Of a stretch of DNA of 64,000 nt, positions 45,587 through 57,590 are shown in pieces. The notes beneath the pieces were generated by a model. The model ran no database searches. It had not been told where the DNA came from and was given only the letters and a program-made list of their open reading frames with translations. How positions within the stretch are numbered: the first letter of the stretch is position 1; the number at the start of each line of letters is the position of its first letter. This stretch comes from Oikopleura dioica (taxonomy: Eukaryota; Chordata; Appendicularia; Copelata; Oikopleuridae): assembly GCA_907165135.1 (NCBI GenBank), contig OU015566.1, forward strand, positions 12,074,157 to 12,138,156, in the 5' to 3' direction. A program made the translations under genes and the position numbers.

Positions 45587-47785
45587 ATGGTGTCAGGTGG
45601 CAGGGAAGTGGCAACAACGGATGCGGACGGAAAGTGGGAAGATGTTCTTCTCCCACCTGCAGCCATGACTTCCGGGAAATTGGAAGGTCTAATTGGATTC
45701 CAAGAATTTGTTCCAAACAGAGAGCCCGTCTTTCAAAAGAAGAAGCAAAAACCAGCGAAAACTAAGAAAAGAAAACTTGCGAAAAATGCAGTTTTATTCG
45801 GGGAAGGTGAAGATTCAATGGTTACAGAGACTGAGTCGTCCATTCCGTCGGAGCCAAAGAAAAGTAAAAAGGAGCCCACCAAGAAGCCTGAAGAAAAGCC
45901 AAAGAAAAAACAGAAAAAGTCGAAAGCCAAATCGTTCGAGCTGACAGACGAAGAGAAAGCAGTGTCGAACAGCGAATATGTGTTTCAGAATAAAATTCCT
46001 GAATGGCGAAAGTTTAATCTTGACATTGGACTTCTCCGAGCAATTGACAGTCTCGGTTTTAAATCGCCAACGGATATTCAGCGCCAATGCATTCCAAAAG
46101 GATTGAATACGAAGAAAACGATTCTTGGTGCGGCCGAAACGGGCTCTGGAAAAACGATAGCTTATGCTTTGCCAATTTTGCATAAAATTATTGGATATTT
46201 GGGTTAGTTAAAACCATCGAAATAAGATCTTTATCCCTCTTTATAGAAAAGTATAGCGCTCAACCAGATGTTGAGCAATCTGATGAGAAAAAACCGTCCC
46301 TGGACGAATATCGAGATTTCAGCGAAGAAAAAACAGTTGGTCCTCAAGCCCTTATCCTCTGTCCAACCCGTGAGTTAGCGATGCAGGTTCACGACAGCGT
46401 ACGACTCGTTTCGAAATTCACTACTGTCAAAACTACCGCCATCGTCGGCGGCATGGCAGCGGAAAAGCAGCAGCGAATTCTCACCAAAATACGACCTGAA
46501 ATAATTGTCGCGACACCAGGAAGGTTTTGGGAGTTGAGAGAAACTGGTCAAGAATATTTGCAGAATTTACACTCTCTAAAGTATTTTGTTGTTGATGAAG
46601 CTGATAGAATGGCCGAGAAGGGTCATTTTGCGGAGCTTGACAGGTATGAATTCAAAAATACAAGCGAAGTTTTAACTTTCAACTTAGAATCGTCGGGGCC
46701 CTTGATAAAGCATGCCAGAAGTTCGTATTTTCCGCGACTTTGACTCTCACTCACGTGAATTCGGAACGGATGGATAAAATGAATATAAAAGCAGAAACTG
46801 CTAAATCAAAGATAAACAAGCTGATGAAAGCGATTGGTATCGATAGAAAATCTTCTGAGGTCGTTGATCTATCGAACTCATCCATGGTTGCGTCTTCGAT
46901 CCAGGAGCTGAAGGTTTCGATTTTGAGCGACAAGGATAAAGATGTCTGGCTGTATTATCTCTTGAAGGAAGAAGAGGGTAGATCGATTGTTTTTTGCAAT
47001 TCCATCACTGGAGTTTTGCGACTGAGGTATTCTCAAAAAAATCATCCAAAGATCGATCCTAAGATCAAATTCAGGGGTCTTTTGGCGACATTGAAGCTCC
47101 CTGTTCACGCTCTACATGCAAATTTGAAGCAAAAACAACGGTTAAAAAACTTAGATAGTTTCAAAAAATCAACCGATGGTATTCTCCTTGCAACTGATGT
47201 CGCTGCTAGAGGACTGGACATCCCCAACGTCGATCAAATCATTCATTTCCAGGTTTTAGAAGCTGATTTTGAGCAAATCTATTATTTTTTAGTTTCCAAA
47301 CGCGGCGGAAACGTACGTTCACCGGTCAGGACGATGTGGTCGAGCAGGAAGAACTGGAACGGCTGTTACATTATTGAAAGATTCCGATGTTAAAAACTAC
47401 AAGAAAGTGCTTCATACTTTGAAAAAAGCTCCGCTTGATAATTATGACGGCGATATGCCACCAAAATTTTACAACGGTTTGTGTTTAGCAGTCTTCAACT
47501 TTTTAATCTATGAATTTAGAGCTAATTGATTTGGCAAAGAAAGTTGATGTATTCACGTATCGAAAGAGGAAAACGAATAGTGACAAGTGTTGGCTGAAGG
47601 TATTTCAACTCATTTGACTTCGTACAAGATAAATGATTATTGTTTAGAAAAACGCAGAACTTTGTGAAATAGAATTGTCGGAGAGCGAATCGGAAGATGA
47701 AATGAATGAACGAAAAGAAATTGAATCTAACGAAAGAAACAAGATTAGACTTGCTGAATTGCTCAAAGCTGCAAGCAAGCAATAA
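45587..47785 (+). CDS. DDX24: DEAD-box RNA helicase DDX24
   Basis: Nucleolar RNA helicase of ribosome biogenesis. A basic Lys-rich N-terminus precedes the core: KFNLDIGLLRAIDSLGFKSP (Q-motif region), AAETGSGKTIAYALPIL (motif I), LILCPTRELAMQVHDSV, VDEADRM (DEAD), VFSATLTLTHVN, IVFCNSITGVLRLRGLL, DGILLATDVAARGLDIP and YVHRSGRCGRAGRTG. Insertions between helicase motifs and the long linker after SAT are typical of DDX24. Late introns shift frame correctly to give FYNELIDLAKKVDVFTYRK and the end LLKAASKQ. ATG 45587 follows CATAGA, a possible trans-splice acceptor; the AtuA gene ends 92 bp upstream. Confidence 0.9.
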
Positions 47786-48023
47786 ACTGAACATTATTAT
47801 GCATCAAATCACTCATGAGCAATAATTGTTTCAGAACTTGATCATGATTTGTCTGAAAGTCGAAATGCTGACTATATCCGGGGAAAAACTTATCTTTTGT
47901 ATCGCTTGGTCATAGTTGGTACGTAACAGTACAGAATCGTAATAATTATTATTTCTAGAACTATTTTTACTAATAAGGGATGAAAACAAATGATTTTAGT
48001 TTAGTTCCTTACCGTTAAAAAGC

Positions 48024-49301
48024 ATGGTGAATTCAATTGATTATTTAGCTTCAGACATCACAAGACACTGTCCTTGATTCGATTTATATTTAGTCCGCCC
48101 CAGAACACACTCAACCTCCTGTAGATGTAGAAGATGTAAAAGTACCATCCCCATCCGGCGAAACTCCTGTAGATGCCCCAGAGACGAGTGCCGAAGCTCC
48201 TACTCCTGCTGGTATGGCACCGCACGGACATGCGTATGGCGCTCCATCTCCTCAACCATATGGTGCGCCACCTCCTCAAGCTTATGGCGCCCCTCCGGCA
48301 CAAACGTACGGTGCACCAGCTCCAGCACCTGTCCCAGCGCCAGCCGCCCCACAACAACCTATCATCATAAACATCCAGCAAAACGCTGGTGGATTCAACT
48401 GGGCCCCTCCACCTTCTCATGCTGAGGTAGCTCGTGCTAATTGTCCTCCAGGCATGGAATACTTCCTTGGCATCAACTCAGTGATTGTGCATCAAAGTGT
48501 CTCCTGTAGCGACAATTGCAGCTCCCTCTGTTGTCCATGCATCGCTCCATGCGTTCATGAAGGAAACGAATACAATGTGAGTTCCTTCATTTATATTCGG
48601 AATTGATGAAAACTTTAGATTCTGAATAACCAAGAGCAAGCTCTCTTTGAGTTGAAGGAGATGGAGAACTGCGGCGGCGTCCCAGGAAAGATTTTCGCTG
48701 GAGCGAATCGAGGTTTTCACATGATTATGACTGATGGTCTCAACAGAGTTGTATGCAAATTAAACCGTAAATACAAATGCAGATCCCCCGTTTGTAATTA
48801 TTTTCCATGTACTTTGCAAGAAGTCGGTAAGTTTTATCTCCATTGACGCCTAAAGAACACAAAAACTCAGAGGTTACGGATGGAAACGACCACCCAATCG
48901 GATTTATCAAACAATCATCTTCTTTGAAAGAGTTGAAGTATGAAATCTGCACTCCTACTGGTGTCCCCACCCTCAAGATAAAGCAAGACCGAAGTTTCTG
49001 TGAAAAGCTTTTCCCTGCATGCACAAGCTCATTCTTTCCTTTGACATCATACGACGGCAAGAATAGCATTGGTGGCGTGACTAAGGAGCAAACTTGCTGC
49101 GAAATTTTCAGTGGAGAACAAAAATACAAGGTCAGATCACTGACTCCGAACTGCTCGTTTTCAAGCTTTCTTCAGGTCGATTTTCCAGCAGATTTAGACG
49201 TGAGAATGAAGACAACCGTTCTCGCAGCATCGATCCTCATCGACTATTTGTACTTCGAAACTGGTGCCTTTGGAATTTGCTCAAAGATCACGCCCTGTTA
49301 A
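48024..49301 (+). CDS. Divergent phospholipid scramblase family protein, tandem copy A
   Basis: Scramblase-type beta-barrel with a C-terminal membrane helix. Exon 1 appears to hold only the start codon (ATG 48024-48026 | intron), then exons 48094-48576, 48619-48826, 48871-49130 and 49176-49301. The N-terminus is Pro-rich with repeats of YGAPPPQ type, then NCPPGMEYFLGINSVIVHQ, as in scramblases. Where scramblases read ELLEVLTGFE this protein has a cysteine cluster (CSDNCSSLCCPCIAPC). Later blocks: CTLQEV, PIGFIKQ, CTPTGVPTLKIKQDRSFCEK, DFPADLDVRMKTTVLAASIL and DYLYFE. The Ca2+-binding Asp residues before PLDLDV are missing. Copy B lies directly downstream in the same orientation. Lipid scrambling activity is doubtful. 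Confidence 0.85.
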
Positions 49302-49589
49302 TTCTAATTTTAAAACTGTGACCGAAGAATAATGTTTATTTTGTTATATCGAAGTCTTAATCATCATCTTAGCAAGGACTCATTTCAGAACTCAACTATG
49401 AGTGAGTATCGGTTCGATGTAAAAATGATTAATGATTGGAGTCCACCGCTGTAATCCGTGAGTACCGTGTATAAAAATGTTAAGTAATTATGATACTGTT
49501 ATGATTTCTAGAATTGTTGTCTAAAAATTTGGATTTCTAAAAATCGTTTCAGTTTTGTAGTTTGATAATCAAACTTTGATTATTTGACC

Positions 49590-51010
49590 ATGGTAAATTT
49601 AGTTTGGTAAAGAATGCTGTTTTCATAATCTAAATGAGTTCCTGATATGTGATAGACCTCGAATTTTATTTAGTCTGACGCTCCAGACTACGCTAAGCCT
49701 ACTCTTCCTGAAGATGGTCAAAAGATACCTTCACCATCTGGTCAAGCTCCAGAAGATGTCCATGAGGAAAGTTCTGCAGTGCCTACTCCTGCTGGTATGG
49801 CACCAGGCTACGGTGCTCCCCAACAACCCTATGGTGCCCCTCGAGCTCCAGCTCCACAACCCTACGGTGCACCACCTCCCCAACCTTACGCTCCTCGACC
49901 TCCTCAACCTTACGGCGCTCCAGCTCCACAACCTTACCGTCAACCAGCTCCTCAAGCATACGGTGCTCCACCCGCACAAGCATACGGTGCACCCCGACCT
50001 CCAGCTCCTGCCCCCGTACAAGCTCCGGCCCCCGCACCAGCTCCAGCAGCACCACAACAGCCCGTCATAATCAATATCCAACAAAACGCTGGTGGATTCA
50101 ACTGGGCTCCCCGACCTTCTCAAGTGGCTCGCCAAAATTGCCCACCAGGCTTTGAATACTTTCTTGGCGTCAATTCAGTCGTTGTCCATCAAAATATCTC
50201 TTGCTCCGTAAATTGTACCTCGCTTATTTGTCCCTGCTGCACTCCATGCGTCCATTCTGGAAATGAATACAATGTAAGTCCATTTTTGTCAACCAGAAAA
50301 TAAAATTCCATGTTAGATTCTCAATGCCCAAGATCAAGCTCTTTTCGAGCTAAAAGAAACTGAAAATTGTGGTGGTGTTTGTGGCAAAATGTGCGTTGGA
50401 CCCAATCGAGGATTCGAAATGGTAATGACTGATGGTCTTAACCGCGTCGTTTGTAAAATAAAACGAACATTCAAATGCAGATCTAGCTGCTGTAATTATC
50501 TACCATGTACTCTGCAAGAACTCGGTTAGTTTCACTATTTCTCGTTCGAAAACATAACATCTCAAAAGAGGTTACCGATGCGCACAACAACCCAATCGGT
50601 TTCATCAAGCAGCAAGCTTCCTGTTGTGATATGAAGTATGAAATCTGCACGCCTACCGGAGTTCCCACCCTTTTAATCGAACAAGACCGAAGTCTCTGTG
50701 AAAAGCTCTTTCCCGCATGTACAAGCTCATTCTTTCCCCTCAAATCTTACGACGGCAAGAATAGCATCGGAGGCGTGACGAAGGAGCAGTCGTGTTGCGA
50801 AATGTTCAGTGGAGAACAAAAATACCGGGTAAGATTATGCGGCATAATTTATGCCACATTTCCAATCTTATAAATTCTCTTTAGGTCGATTTCCCCAAAG
50901 ATTTGGACGTGAAAATGAAGACGACCGTTGTTGCAGCTTCAATTCTGATCGACTACTTGTACTTTGAAAATGGCGCCTTTGGAATTATCTCAAACATTAT
51001 ACCTTTTTAA
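49590..51010 (+). CDS. Divergent phospholipid scramblase family protein, tandem copy B
   Basis: Close paralogue of copy A with the same exon plan, including a first exon that ends right after the ATG (49590-49592), then exon 2 from 49674 to 50273. The Pro/Ala/Tyr-rich N-terminus is longer, with about eight GAP-PQPY repeats, then NCPPGFEYFLGVNSVVVHQ and the Cys cluster CSVNCTSLICPCCTPC. Later: CGGVCGKMCVGPNRGFEMVM, KCRSSCCNYLPCTLQEL, KQQASCCDMKYEICTPTGVP and DFPKDLDVKMKTTVVAASIL, ending SNIIPF. It also lacks the DADNF calcium residues. Probably a tandem duplicate of A followed by expansion of the proline repeats. Confidence 0.85.
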
Positions 51011-52384
51011 CTTATTTTATTATAAATATATTCTATTTTATTTAACTAACAATTGATGTCTGTTTCTTGTCAAAAACGATCATTTCTAAAATAGAAAGAA
51101 ACGGTCTAGGAAAGTCTGGTGACAGGTTGATTTCAACTGCGAAACGAGATAACAGCGTTTTGAGAGCGAATTTAGGCTTCTTTGCCTTCAAGCTGAAGCC
51201 TTTTATTTTTTTCTTAGTTCTTATTCATTCGTGGTGTCTTGAAAGGCAAATAGACGAGATAAGCCTTGAAGAAGCGCGTCGATTTCCTCCATAATCAACT
51301 TAGAATAAACTGCTAATTTGTTCTCTTTTTTAACGATGTCTCAAGCCCAGATGAGACTGGCCATAGAGAATTATCGCTTATCTACTTTATAGAGATACCA
51401 CACACGATGTTTCTCAAGAAAAAGAACATAATCAATCACAATGAAGCATTTTTGTTTGCCTAAAGGGCATATTTAAAGAACACTAAATACCAACATTCTT
51501 TTCTGGCAATAAAAATTTGGCAGTCAAAGTTGGTACGAGAGAGGAAGCAAAGGAGTTAACGCGGTTTCCTTGCGTTCATGAATTAAAAAACGAAAGATAA
51601 TGCGAGCGTTGATAAATATTAGAGTGAGAATCTATCGAAAATGAGAAAGATCAATCAGTATCTATGACGATATCGTTTCTTTTTTGGATATTTTTATGAC
51701 GAGAACAGTTGAATGAAAAATGTCTGTTCTGCTACCCTGACTTTGCTTTACTTTTCAAGAGCAGAAACCTGAATGCTTGGTCTCTATAGAAACTTAACTG
51801 CGCTTAAAGTTATGAGCATTGTTCTGTCCTTTTCAAGGATAGAGATAACCTACTGGGCTGAAAATGATTTCGCTTTGAAATCAAGCCCTGTGCTGTTCTA
51901 AATCGAGTTTTCTCCCGAGAGTTATCAATATTCATAGCCAGGTTTTAATCACGTGCGACCAGTGGTCAGCTCAAAACTTGCCTAGAAATTCTCTTTTGTC
52001 CCAGATAGAAAAATAGAGAGGCTTTTGCTCCTACATTAATTTTTTAGGAAAAATGTAACATTTTCTTTTTCTGAACGCCCTTTCTAATGAATGACCAAGT
52101 TATGATTGAGTAAATAAACTTTATGTAGATTATGGAATCAGCACGGACCCTCTCCATTAGAAATTTTCAGAGAATTTTTAATCGTGATCGCAAGAGAATG
52201 TTTTACCTTCATTGTGACAGGGAAATCTCTTAATGATTGAACAAATAGGGCATCACAAAAGTGTATATAAAGCAAATCTTGAATAGTGGCCTAAGATATA
52301 AAACTTCATTTCCAACTTCACAAGAGAAACTTCTCCCTAAAAAGAGTCTTATATTCACTCGTTTCCAGCTTTATCTCACCTAGA
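51011..52384. promoter_or_regulatory. Long upstream region of scramblase C with TATA box
   Basis: 1.37 kb without a gene I can support; a 75-codon open frame at 51067 shows no resemblance to anything. A TATATAAAG motif at 52264-52272 and a second ATATAAAA near 52296 lie 90-120 bp upstream of the ATG, a good place for a core promoter. The rest is AT-rich and may hold distal control elements. Confidence 0.5.
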
Positions 52385-53634
52385 ATGAGTTATCAGCCGC
52401 CTCCACCACCAGGAATGCCGATGCAGCAACAGAATGCCTGGGCACCGCCGCCACAAATGGAGCGACCGAGCAATTGTCCACCGGGATTGGAATACTTGCT
52501 CCATGTTGATCAGCTGTTGGTAAAACAACAAGTCGAACTCTTCGAAGCTTTCACTGGATTCGAAACATCTAACAAGTACAAGGTATGTTCACAATATTGA
52601 ATTTTTGGTAGCACTCAGAATTCTTTAGATTCTAAACAGCATGGGACAGCAAGTCTTCTTCGCTGGCGAAAAGAGTGACTGCTGCACTCGCCAATGCTGT
52701 GGTCCACTTAGAAGCTTTGAAATGGCGATAACAGACAACATGGGCCAAGAAGTGGCCCGATTCGAACGACCCTTCAATTGTACTTGCCGATGCTGTCTTT
52801 GCTACCTTCCGTGCCAGCTCCAAGAGATGGGTTATTAATCTAATGCTCCCCAGACCTTCACTCAGCATTTTAGACATCACGGCTAGTGGACAATTAGTTG
52901 GAAAGATCAAGCAACGTGCAGACTGCACCGAGCCGGTCTTTTCAATTTGCGACGCGTCTGGAGAAGAAATTCTCAAAGTAAAAGGACCCGTGTGCGTGAT
53001 CTCTTGCTGCGGAGACATTGATTTCGAGGTAACTAATTGTAATGAACGACTGACTTATTTGATTAAAAAGGTCCTGACAAAAGATGGTCAGCAAATTGGC
53101 AAAGTAACGAAGCAATGGAGCGGTCTCGTCCGCGAAGCCTACACAGACGCTGATAACTTCGGTGTTAGCTTCCCATTAGATCTCGATGTCAGGGTCAAGC
53201 TCACTTTGATGGCCATGGTTTTCTTAATCGTAAGTATACTAGACGTATTCTTGCATGATTATTGTTTGATGATGGTTTGTAGGACTCGATGTTTTTTGAA
53301 AAAGCTCGCGACGAGCACCCCACAATTTGCCAGAAACTTTGGCCCTCGTGCCTTTTGAAGCACTTTTGGCAGCTATTATTCTTTCTTATCCCCATCGGGA
53401 TTCTCATAGCGGCCCCTGCAATCGCTATCCATGCATGGATGCGAGACAAATGAGGTTCAATCGGTGGCCTTTTTGGGTGACAACCTGACTGGGTGATTTC
53501 CATACCTGAATTATGAAATGATAATTTATCACTTTTAATTCCATTTCTTGCCATTTTGTTTAAATTTTGACGGAACTAATCTTTTAATCTAGGATTTCAT
53601 GTTCTTTGAAGAGAACCAGCAGAACAACGATTAA
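52385..53634 (+). CDS. PLSCR1: Phospholipid scramblase, canonical type, with alternative last exons
   Basis: Ca2+-activated lipid scramblase family. Pro-rich start [16 protein letters not shown], then [57 protein letters not shown], a palmitoylation-type Cys cluster ([12 protein letters not shown]), [34 protein letters not shown] (Ca2+-binding segment, intact) and the membrane helix LMAMVFLI. Two possible last exons follow the donor at 53230: 53283-53453 ([13 protein letters not shown], with a second hydrophobic stretch and ending AWMRDK) and 53593-53634 ([13 protein letters not shown]). The short form is the usual scramblase ending. Unlike copies A and B, all key residues are kept. Confidence 0.92.
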
Positions 53635-54353
53635 AATGGATGATACAGTATCATTGACCTCTTCTTGCTCGTGGTTTCAATTCATCGAACAGAAATATTA
53701 ATTTGTATAAAAACAATCTGTACCTAACACTGTCCATAAAAAAAAACAATAATGAATTCAGGATCGTCATGATTCTTTTTGCTATTTCTCGTTCTCTCGT
53801 CCATATGTTGATATTCTAATACGCCTCGTTTACAAATCAGAATTAAATCAGAAATTCTTCACGATTCTTGACGCCTTTTGCATTGACCTCAGCCTTCCTA
53901 AACACCTCCGATTAAGTTCTAAAATAAGCCTCTTATCATTTACCATTATATTGACAAGTTACTATTTCTCATTTGCAGTTTACTCGAAAAATTTCCGCAT
54001 CGCTTGGGTTGCGTTGTTGGGATTATGGCCGGAAACGGCTGTTTTTTAAGCTTTTTATTGAAAAAAAATCCATATTTTTCAAATAAAGAGACAACAAAAA
54101 GTCAGTTTTAACATGTGATACCCCTAATTTTTCAGAATCTTTTATCATTTTTTTTGCAAATGCAATTGCGCTTTCTGTTACCGAGTTCCTCTAATTCTTT
54201 TTCTTTCAATCCTAACATATTCCTTCCTGCTCTCGTTTAATGTGATAGTACATTTTAATAAACTTGCTCATTCAAAAGTATATTTCGTACTTATTCCCTG
54301 GAGCCAGGATCTGGTGATGTTGTTTTTCTGTTAAATATTAGCTAAGCAATTTC
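53635..54353. other. Intergenic between scramblase C and DNPEP
   Basis: 719 bp, AT-rich, no supported coding frame or RNA gene. It contains the scramblase 3' flank and the DNPEP promoter. Confidence 0.4.
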
Positions 54354-56076
54354 ATGTTGAGTCGAGCCAGAGTGCTTCATTGTTCCGTGCTTCGTAAGAT
54401 GGCAAATCAGAGTGCTAAAGAATTCCTCAAATACGTGAATGCGAGTCCCTCGCCTTATCACGCAGTCGCCGAGTCTGTCAAGCTCCTCGAAGCTGCCAAC
54501 TACAAAAAAGTCTCAGAGGTACTTTTTTCTCCTATTTCAGTTCACTTTATTAATTTAAGAGAGACGAATGGAATGTGAAACCTGGAGACAAGTTCTATGT
54601 TGTTCGAAATCAGTCGATGATTACTGCGTTCGCCGTCGGTGGAAAATGGAAGCCCGGAAATGGCTTCTCAATCGTCGGAGCTCATACTGACTCCCCTTGT
54701 CTTCGCGTTAAGAAGAAATCCGATCAGTCTAATCACGGCTCAATCAAAGTGGCTGCAGAATGGTATGGCGGTGGGATCTGGAACACTTGGTTTGACAGGT
54801 AAAATTCAATAGGAAAGACAAATGATTACCAGGGTTTTAGAGATCTCAAGCTCGCTGGGCGTGCCATGGTTCGCCAAGCCGATGGAAAAGTTAAACATCA
54901 ACTCGTTCACATAAACAAGCCGATTCTAAGAGTCCCTAATCTTTGCATCCACTTGAATAGGGGCGTGAACGACAGTTTCGGTCCAAATAAGGAGACCGAA
55001 ATGGTCCCTATTCTTGCCCAACAAGCTACTTATGAGCTCAATAAGCCTGCTGGGGAGAAGGATAATTCCTATGGAAGTGGAACCTCTATCAAGGGTACTT
55101 TTCTCCATTTATATTTATTTAAAATGTAATTATTTGCACATCTACCGGGTCTTAATTTGAAATTAGGCAAACATCACCCGCTTTTCATCAAACTCTTGGA
55201 AGATGAACTCAAAGTCAAAGCTGAGGACATTCTCGACGTCGAACTTTGCTTTGCTGACCATCAGGAGAGTTCCATCGGCGGTGTATTCGATGAATACATC
55301 TTCTCTCCTCGACTTGACAATCTTTGCTGCTGCTTTACTGCCCTCTCTGGTCTTACTGATGCTGACAAAAATCTCGCTGATGACGAGCAGTGCCGAGTTG
55401 TTACTCTCTTTGACAACGAAGAAGTTGGTTCTGGCTCTGCACAGGTTTTAGACCAAAAGTGCTTTCCTTACTCATGTTATGTTTAAGGGAGCTTGCACGA
55501 GCTTGATGGAATACATGCTCCGACGAGTTTGTTCCTCCACTACTAACCCAACTGCTTATGAACAGGCTGTTCCAAAGTCTTACATCGTTTCTGCTGATAT
55601 GGTACACGCTCTCCATCCCAACTACCCAGAAAAGCACGAAAAGAACCATCAGCCCCTTCTCGATCACGGAGTTACAATTAAAACCAACTCAAACCAAGTA
55701 AATTCCAATTTTTAACCAAGAAATAATCAATCTCAAGCGATACGCTACAACTGCAGTTACCGCTTCTCTTTTCCACCAAGTCGCCAACGCTGCCAACATT
55801 AACATTCAGGTAATCTCTCTTTTCCAAAGTATTGATTTAAAAGTCGTTTAGGACGTTATGGTCCGTAACGACTCCACATGCGGCTCTACAATTGGCCCGA
55901 TCTCAGCTCAAGGGCTCGGAATGAGAACAATCGATCTGGGAGTGCCCCAGCTGTCAATGCACTCTTGCCGAGAAATGATGGGAACCAAGTCCGTCGAGGA
56001 GCTGCGACGCTGCATTGCTGTATTCTTCGAGAAATTCGCTGAGATTGACCGAAACACTTCTGTCGATGATGAATAA
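54354..56076 (+). CDS. DNPEP: Aspartyl aminopeptidase (M18)
   Basis: Cytosolic di-zinc exopeptidase removing N-terminal Asp or Glu. Exons give [37 protein letters not shown] (Zn His and Asp region), [64 protein letters not shown] (Glu-Glu), [13 protein letters not shown] (Zn Asp), [20 protein letters not shown] and the C-terminal [11 protein letters not shown] (Zn His). All expected metal and catalytic residues are present. The first ATG (54354) adds 15 residues, [15 protein letters not shown], before a second Met (MANQSAKEF) where most family members start; use of either could decide between a targeted and a cytosolic form. Seven or more exons with introns of about 45 nt. Confidence 0.95.
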
Positions 56077-56239
56077 ATTTTTTCGCTGTCCAAAGTTTCA
56101 AAAAATTTAATTTTCAGATCTTCTTCTTATTTTTTTTTCTGCAAGCATACATGTTCATGAAAAGGAAAAATCTCATGCTCACCAATAAAGTTCATTTATT
56201 CAAGGAACCAGATCAAATTTTATGTTCTTCGAACGTAGA

Positions 56240-57590
56240 ATGAGAATCGTCTGGCTCTTATCAGCAGTAAGTGCTCTTTATTTTGAAATTTCCGAAAGAG
56301 ACAAGAAATGCTTTATCGAGGAACTTCCCGAGGATACACAGATGACTGGCAAATATCTTGTCCAGCTTTTTGACAAGCAAACCAAGGTTTGTTTTACAAC
56401 TGAGGAATTTGTTCTTATCATTGTTTTTTTCTTATCAGGAATGGAAAGAAACGGCCCCGGGCTTTGGAATGCATGTTGATGTTACTGATCCAAGAGACAA
56501 GGCTGTTCTCTCACGAGCTTATGGAGCCCAAGGAAGAGTGAGAGAAGACCCTATTTATTTGAAACTAACTCATAAATTCAGTTTACTTTTACATCTCATC
56601 ACCCCGGCGAGCACAAAATTTGTCTGGCCGGAAACTCTACCAACTGGTCTTCCTCTGGTCGACTCCGAGTTCATCTTGACTTACAGGTGAGAAAGTCTTT
56701 AGAGGAACTTTATTATCTTTGGCGACGTTCCAAATTTCGCGCGTTCGCGTAGGTGCTTGCTCTATCACAACGAGGGATAGTTTAATCACAGTAACAATGC
56801 AAACTAATGCCCCCTTCTATTACAGATCGGCGAGGACCGTGAAGGATACAAAGAAATCGCTGAAAAGGAGAAACTCTCGGAACTCCAGCTCCGCGTCCGA
56901 CAACTTCTCGATCAAGTGAATCAAATTCAAAAGGAGCAGAACTTCCAGCGCTCCAGAGAAGTCAGATTCAGAAAGACATCGGAAAACACAAATGCAAAGG
57001 TCTTTTGGTGGGCGGCAGTTCAGGTACAGTATCTGAGATAGTTTATCTCGCGAATATTTGTAGGGTGAATTTACAAAAAATCAACTTTTAATCTAGGGGT
57101 TGTACGGCTTTCAAATTATGTATGGGACTTCTCCCATGCATATGAATTTCATATTAAAATTTTTTTTCCAAAAATATCATGTGATTTTCTTCTAGCGCCC
57201 TCTAAAGTAGCCAAAAAAGTTAATTCTTGAGCTTCACTAAATTTTTTTTTTGAATTATGATCAGAAACCGACGGCGCATCGATTCCGACCCAAAAGAGCA
57301 CTCAGACTTGAGGCGCTCAAAAGATAGTCCTTTATCGGGGCGAAAAGGGTTGAAAAACGAAAAAAAAATTTTCGAAAAAAAAAATTTTGTTAAGAACTCG
57401 GGCATGATCTTTCACCATGCCGAGTTTCAACAAGATAGGATTTATAGGGAAAAAGTCGATTTTTTTGTAAATTCACCCTAAATATTTGACCTGGAATTCA
57501 ATGAAATCTTAGGTTTTGATCCTTATCGGCGCCGGCATGTGGCAAATGAAACATCTCAAAGGCTTTTTCGAAGCCAAAAAGCTTGTTTAG
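56240..57590 (+). CDS. TMED9: p24 cargo receptor, TMED4/TMED9 type
   Basis: Type I membrane protein of early secretory vesicles (ER-Golgi cargo and GPI-anchor protein sorting). [17 protein letters not shown] is the signal peptide; the GOLD domain has [59 protein letters not shown] and RLRVHLDLQ; then the coiled coil [20 protein letters not shown], a membrane helix [12 protein letters not shown], and the cytosolic tail [10 protein letters not shown] carrying FF (COPII) and KK (COPI) signals, identical to the TMED4/9 ending. ATG 56240 is chosen over an in-frame upstream Met because it starts the signal peptide. The last intron holds a 420-bp inverted-repeat element. Confidence 0.93.
57061..57480. 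mobile_element. 420-bp MITE in the last TMED intron
   Basis: Left end TAGGGTGAATTTACAAAAAA and right end (reverse complement) TAGGGTGAATTTACAAAAAA are perfect inverted repeats for 20 bp and continue with one indel for about 29. Both sides carry AATATTTG (57053-57060, 57481-57488), an 8-bp target-site duplication. The TAGGGT start is shared with the larger element in MTREX, which suggests related hAT-like families (inference). Non-coding. Confidence 0.87.

Noticed and set aside
51067-51294. 75-codon open frame upstream of scramblase C
   Set aside because: No homology, no splice structure; expected by chance in 1.3 kb of non-coding DNA.
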